Source: Datnioides undecimradiatus
Taxonomy: Eukaryota; Chordata; Actinopteri; Lobotiformes; Datnioididae
NCBI GenBank assembly: GCA_008933995.1
Contig: WARS01000036.1
Location: 19,949,285 to 20,013,284, forward strand
Reading direction: 5' to 3'
Length of the DNA: 64,000 bases
In this document: positions 50,201-64,000 of the stretch, in pieces
How the letters are laid out: the number at the start of each line of letters is the position of its first letter
How positions within the stretch are numbered: the first letter of the stretch is position 1
Made by a program: the position numbers and the translations under genes
Notes under the pieces: generated by a model
Database searches by the model: none
Told to the model about the DNA's origin: nothing
The model's input: the letters and a program-made list of their open reading frames with translations, nothing else

Positions 50201-53200
50201 TACCCAGTACATTTTTCTTTGCCGCAATAACAGACGTATCATTTCTTTTACTCTAAATGCACACAGGAATATTAAAGAATGGCTTGGTAGTCCGCAGACG
50301 AAAATGCAAATGCACATCTACGCCTCATCTCAAAGCGGCTGAGGGAGACGAGTGGGCGTGCATGCTTTGTGCCAGCTGCAACAGGAAAAGGAAAAGTTGA
50401 AAAAGCACAAAAGAGGAGCTCAAAACGTCGCCGAGCAAGAGCTGAGACGAGGTCACCCACTCCCTGCACTCACCCTCGCTCACATGAGCCTTTAATCAGC
50501 GTGACTTCAATCAAACGATGGCGTTTCTCAACGGTCCTGCTCATGACGAAGCTCTCAGAGCATCTGACCCTCACTCTGGCTGGCAATAGAGGATAACCTA
50601 AGAGAGGTCATGATCGGGGTTAGGGACTGACCCTGGACTCTTACACCCCCGAGGAAGGCCACAATGCTGGCCTTCATCGCAGTCATCCCCTAGGCTCTGT
50701 GAGAGCTGATCATAATTCTTGCACTTCCAGAGTTTAGCGGGGCACGTTCTGCCCTCAGGCCAACAGCAGCAGCAGGATGGGCCAAAGCTCAACTGGAGCA
50801 GTAGGTAACCCTGACTCGGACACGGGTCACGTCCCTCTGATCTCAGGGCTCAACGCAGGAAGCCTTTGATGAGAAACTGAGCCAAGCCTGAGGAGAAAGG
50901 CCCAACAGCTCCAGCCAGTGAATCACTTTATTATGATGACCTGACCTCGAAGGCCAAAGAGCAAAATGCAACACACTCCGATATTTCTTTAAATACCCCG
51001 AAACACATCCAGGATGTAATTAAAACTGAATTCTGTTCATTTGTAGCTGTGCTGTATAATCAAAGCAACCAAACCGGACCTCAGATCAACATAATTGTCA
51101 CAAAAATAACAACAAAAACAAACAACAAGAACCTCAACACAAGACCTGCGATCATACTGAATGAAGGCAAATATGCAAAATGTTTTCAACATATCTTTAT
51201 TCGTACGAGAGACGCAGGGAAACAGACAAGAAAACAAATGTTGGCAAAAGTTGTTTTGTTTCCACAAGATGAAGGATTTAAGAAGTTCCTGCAGCAGCTC
51301 GTCTTCTCAAACAATGGACCACTGTTCACAGTATCGCTGAACTACCAAGTAACTAAACCCCCCCATGTTTGAGAGAAGACCTGATGGATGTGAGTGATTA
51401 ATGAAACAGATGAATAAGTGAAAATGGGAAAAGAGAGAAAGGTAAACTTGTTGTACTGTGTTCACAGGTTTCAGGTCTTAATAAAGGTCCAGGTTTCATG
51501 TCCCAACTCCTGCCTGTGGTTTGGTTTAGACAGCAAGAACAAAACTTTGGTTAAAGTTTGGGAAATATTGTGATCTTTACTGAACCTTCCCCAACTTGAC
51601 CGTAAAAACACCGATGCCTCTGTGATGCTGCACGTAAACATGTAGCAAAAATGCTAATGAGGGCAGGCTAATGTCTATGTGTAGATATTTATGTTAGCCT
51701 AGCATGATGACGTCTTTGTTAGACGAGTGCAGATTGTCTGGTGTCGTCCTACCACTCTTGCTTTAAAGCTGCGAACACTTTACTGTGTGCGGGAATCTAT
51801 TTTTGAGCTCTGCAAGTCTGCATTTGTTCCACTGTGGGTCAGCTGAGGACAGCAATCTTTCATCCATTTGACCCTCTGCCCCTCCGTCGCGTGTTGTTTT
51901 GTCTGGTGGCAGCCACGGCGCAGGGCACGAAAGTCACCAACTGGCAGCTGACTTCCTCCGAATGCCTTCCGCTCAACGGGCAGCGCTCCGGGGTGAGATG
52001 TTGGCCAACTTGGGGACAGCTGAGCTGATAGGAAGGAGGTTCCACAGATGGAGATCAGACGCTGCCTTTCCGCCTCGTCTCGACAGCTCTGAGATCGAAT
52101 TACAACAAGGCCAATTGTTTGCCAACATGTTGGCCATATTAACTTAAAAAAGGCATCTGCAGTGCTTATGAGGAGCTTCTTCCCCTAAGATGCTGACATT
52201 TGAGCTGTTACTTACTTTAATTTTGCCTCAGTCCAGCGATGGCTTCCTCTTAAAAACCACAGGAATCACAAATTTTAGAAAACTTTATTTAAAAGCAACT
52301 CTCAGTCTGAACTTCAAAGTCAAGTTTCTGCGTTGCGCACGGTCGAGGAAGCAGGTTGATTTCTTTACTTTCCCCCTGCACTGCACTGTGCGCCTGTGCC
52401 CTGTTTACAGTATGAAGCCGCGTGCTTCAGAGCACATCATCTCTCCTCAGCTGTGTGCTTTGTCTAACCATCCGTTTCTGCCTGGCTAACCTCTTGTTCT
52501 CCTCTCTGGTGAGACTCCTTACCCTGGGGCTATTTTTCTCCCATCCTCTCTCTAAGAGAATAAGGAATTCCAGTGGCAAAAGCAATCAGTGGGCTCCACT
52601 TCTAACCAGTCCCCAGATGAATTTGCTGTCAAATTAAAACTGATTTGTTCTTCTTCTTCTTTTTGCACTCTCTTCTTACTCCCTGCTCTCTCTCGTGCTT
52701 CCCACCTCTTGCTAGCTCCACAGTAGCTCTGCCTTTCTCTGCTGCCGTGTCCTCACACCTCCTCTCTCCTCTCGCATGTTTTATGTTGCTCCCAGACCCA
52801 TTTCTTCAGGGCCCCACCAGCCTGACAGTGTTCATTTTGGACAACATGCCATCTAAGTTTAGAAACCGCTCTACATGCATTTTGTAATGCATGAAATGTC
52901 TTTTTTTTTCCCACCTGGAGTATGTTTTTGTTCATTCATTCGCTCCCGTATGCAGAGTGAAGAATCGCGGAAAGTAACATCGTCTTTTCATTAGTGGGTC
53001 TTTTCATTAGCAGGGTTTCAAATCTTTCTTTCAATTGTGCAACAAAGTGGTTGGGATTAATGGGAAGAGTGTGTGTGTGGGGGGGGGTTGTTCTTACCAT
53101 GATTGAAAGAATCACTAAGATGCTTAAATTGGTGACGTTGTCAACCAACAATAGTCCTGACAATTAAACTTTTATGATCAGTTAGCTAGCTAGCTAACAG

Positions 53201-53839
53201 TCCCCTCAAACCCTGTTTAGGTTGTATGCTCCTTCCACACCACCTCCACATCTTTTGAATCACCGCACGTTTGTTCTGACTCACCCACTTTTCAACCTTC
53301 ACATCAGATTCAACCAAATGTTATGTCCCTTCACTGCAAAACAGAAGTCGAATACTCTGGAAAAGCTGTTTTATCTGGACTTTAAAGATGTTTAATCACC
53401 ATGCCGAACCATGTTAATGAATGAACTATTCCTTTGACAGTTGCCAGCTAGTGATGAGGCATGAGGTTAAAGCTTTTACTGTTTAACTGTTCATACAAAT
53501 GGTTTGGTTTGTGCATTGAACTGAAAATGTTTATTTTTTAATACAGTATAATGAAACTACGTACAGTGCATGCAGTGTAGGTACCGTCTTTTCAAAACAT
53601 GGTTGTTTTCATTAATATCCTGTTCCCAGAGTCCTCTTTGTGTGCGCACCCTTTATACACACTACTGCTGCTGGAGTTACTGGTGTTTGCCCTCAGAGCT
53701 GCTCTCGACAGCAGTCTGAGAACATGCCAAATGTGATTTCACTTGTAGCGCTCGAGCCCGACTTTCATGTGGCCTCCAGGGGCCGCAGACCACGTTATAT
53801 CAAAGACAACACAACGCTGGGATTTAAACAGAAAAAAAA

Positions 53840-53840
<1 letters not shown>
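47251..53840. other. gene-free intergenic DNA with repeat relics
   Basis: No gene supported. About 47860-48000 (ATGGAGATTCATCCGATGGT, TGTTGAGACATTTCACCC) resembles a very common teleost repeat. About 48640-48760 (GTCTGCAGGGCCTTAAAGAG) resembles another. Patches at 49860-50170, 50390-50560 and 51860-52145 are non-repetitive and could be regulatory. Runs of T and CT-rich tracts lie at 52645-52780. Confidence 0.4.

Positions 53841-64000
<10,160 letters not shown>

Overview
This is vertebrate, almost certainly teleost fish, nuclear DNA. Multi-exon genes have GT-AG introns, there is dense (CA)n/(TG)n microsatellite, a dispersed repeat with the fish-typical GGATGGATG tail is present, and decayed Tc1 and mariner transposons occur. 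Gene order and orientation match human 2q14.2 (CLASP1, TFCP2L1, GLI2), read in the opposite direction.

Layout. 1-22.3 kb (+): the 3' part of clasp1, with 25 candidate coding exons covering the Ser/Arg-rich EB-binding region with two SxIP motifs, TOG3 and the C-terminal CLIP-interacting TOG-like domain. Its stop is at 20005-20007 and its poly(A) signal at 22251. About 0.7 kb later, 22.96-34.4 kb (+): a complete 15-exon tfcp2l1 encoding 471 aa, with a CP2/Grainyhead-type DNA-binding domain and a SAM-like domain. 36.3-43.8 kb (+): a SAMD9/SAMD9L-like innate-immunity gene whose body is one 4.5 kb exon. It is absent from this place in mammals. An ISRE-like element and a likely non-coding first exon lie upstream, and two alternative initiator exons are tandem duplicates of one another. 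53.8-64 kb (-): the 3' part of a gli2 gene, from the first zinc finger to the stop. The 44-53.8 kb interval between samd9-like and gli2 has no gene I can support; it holds a strong CTCF-type motif, repeat relics and possible regulatory DNA.

clasp1 (microtubule plus-end dynamics), tfcp2l1 (transcription factor) and gli2 (Hedgehog effector) are neighbours by ancient synteny and are not a pathway. The samd9-like gene is the odd one out: AT-rich codon use, a single giant exon, an interferon-type promoter motif and transposon-littered flanks all point to a later insertion.

The most interesting observations are the duplicated initiator exons plus ISRE of the samd9-like gene; phase-compatible cassette exons in clasp1, one of them inserting 32 aa inside TOG3 and one lying 90 bp upstream of a 63-bp (TG)n tract; a (GACA)n microsatellite that serves as the polypyrimidine tract of a gli2 zinc-finger exon; and two diagnosable dead transposases in introns. 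All exon calls come from reading splice sites and frames by eye and from remembered family sequence; no alignment was run.
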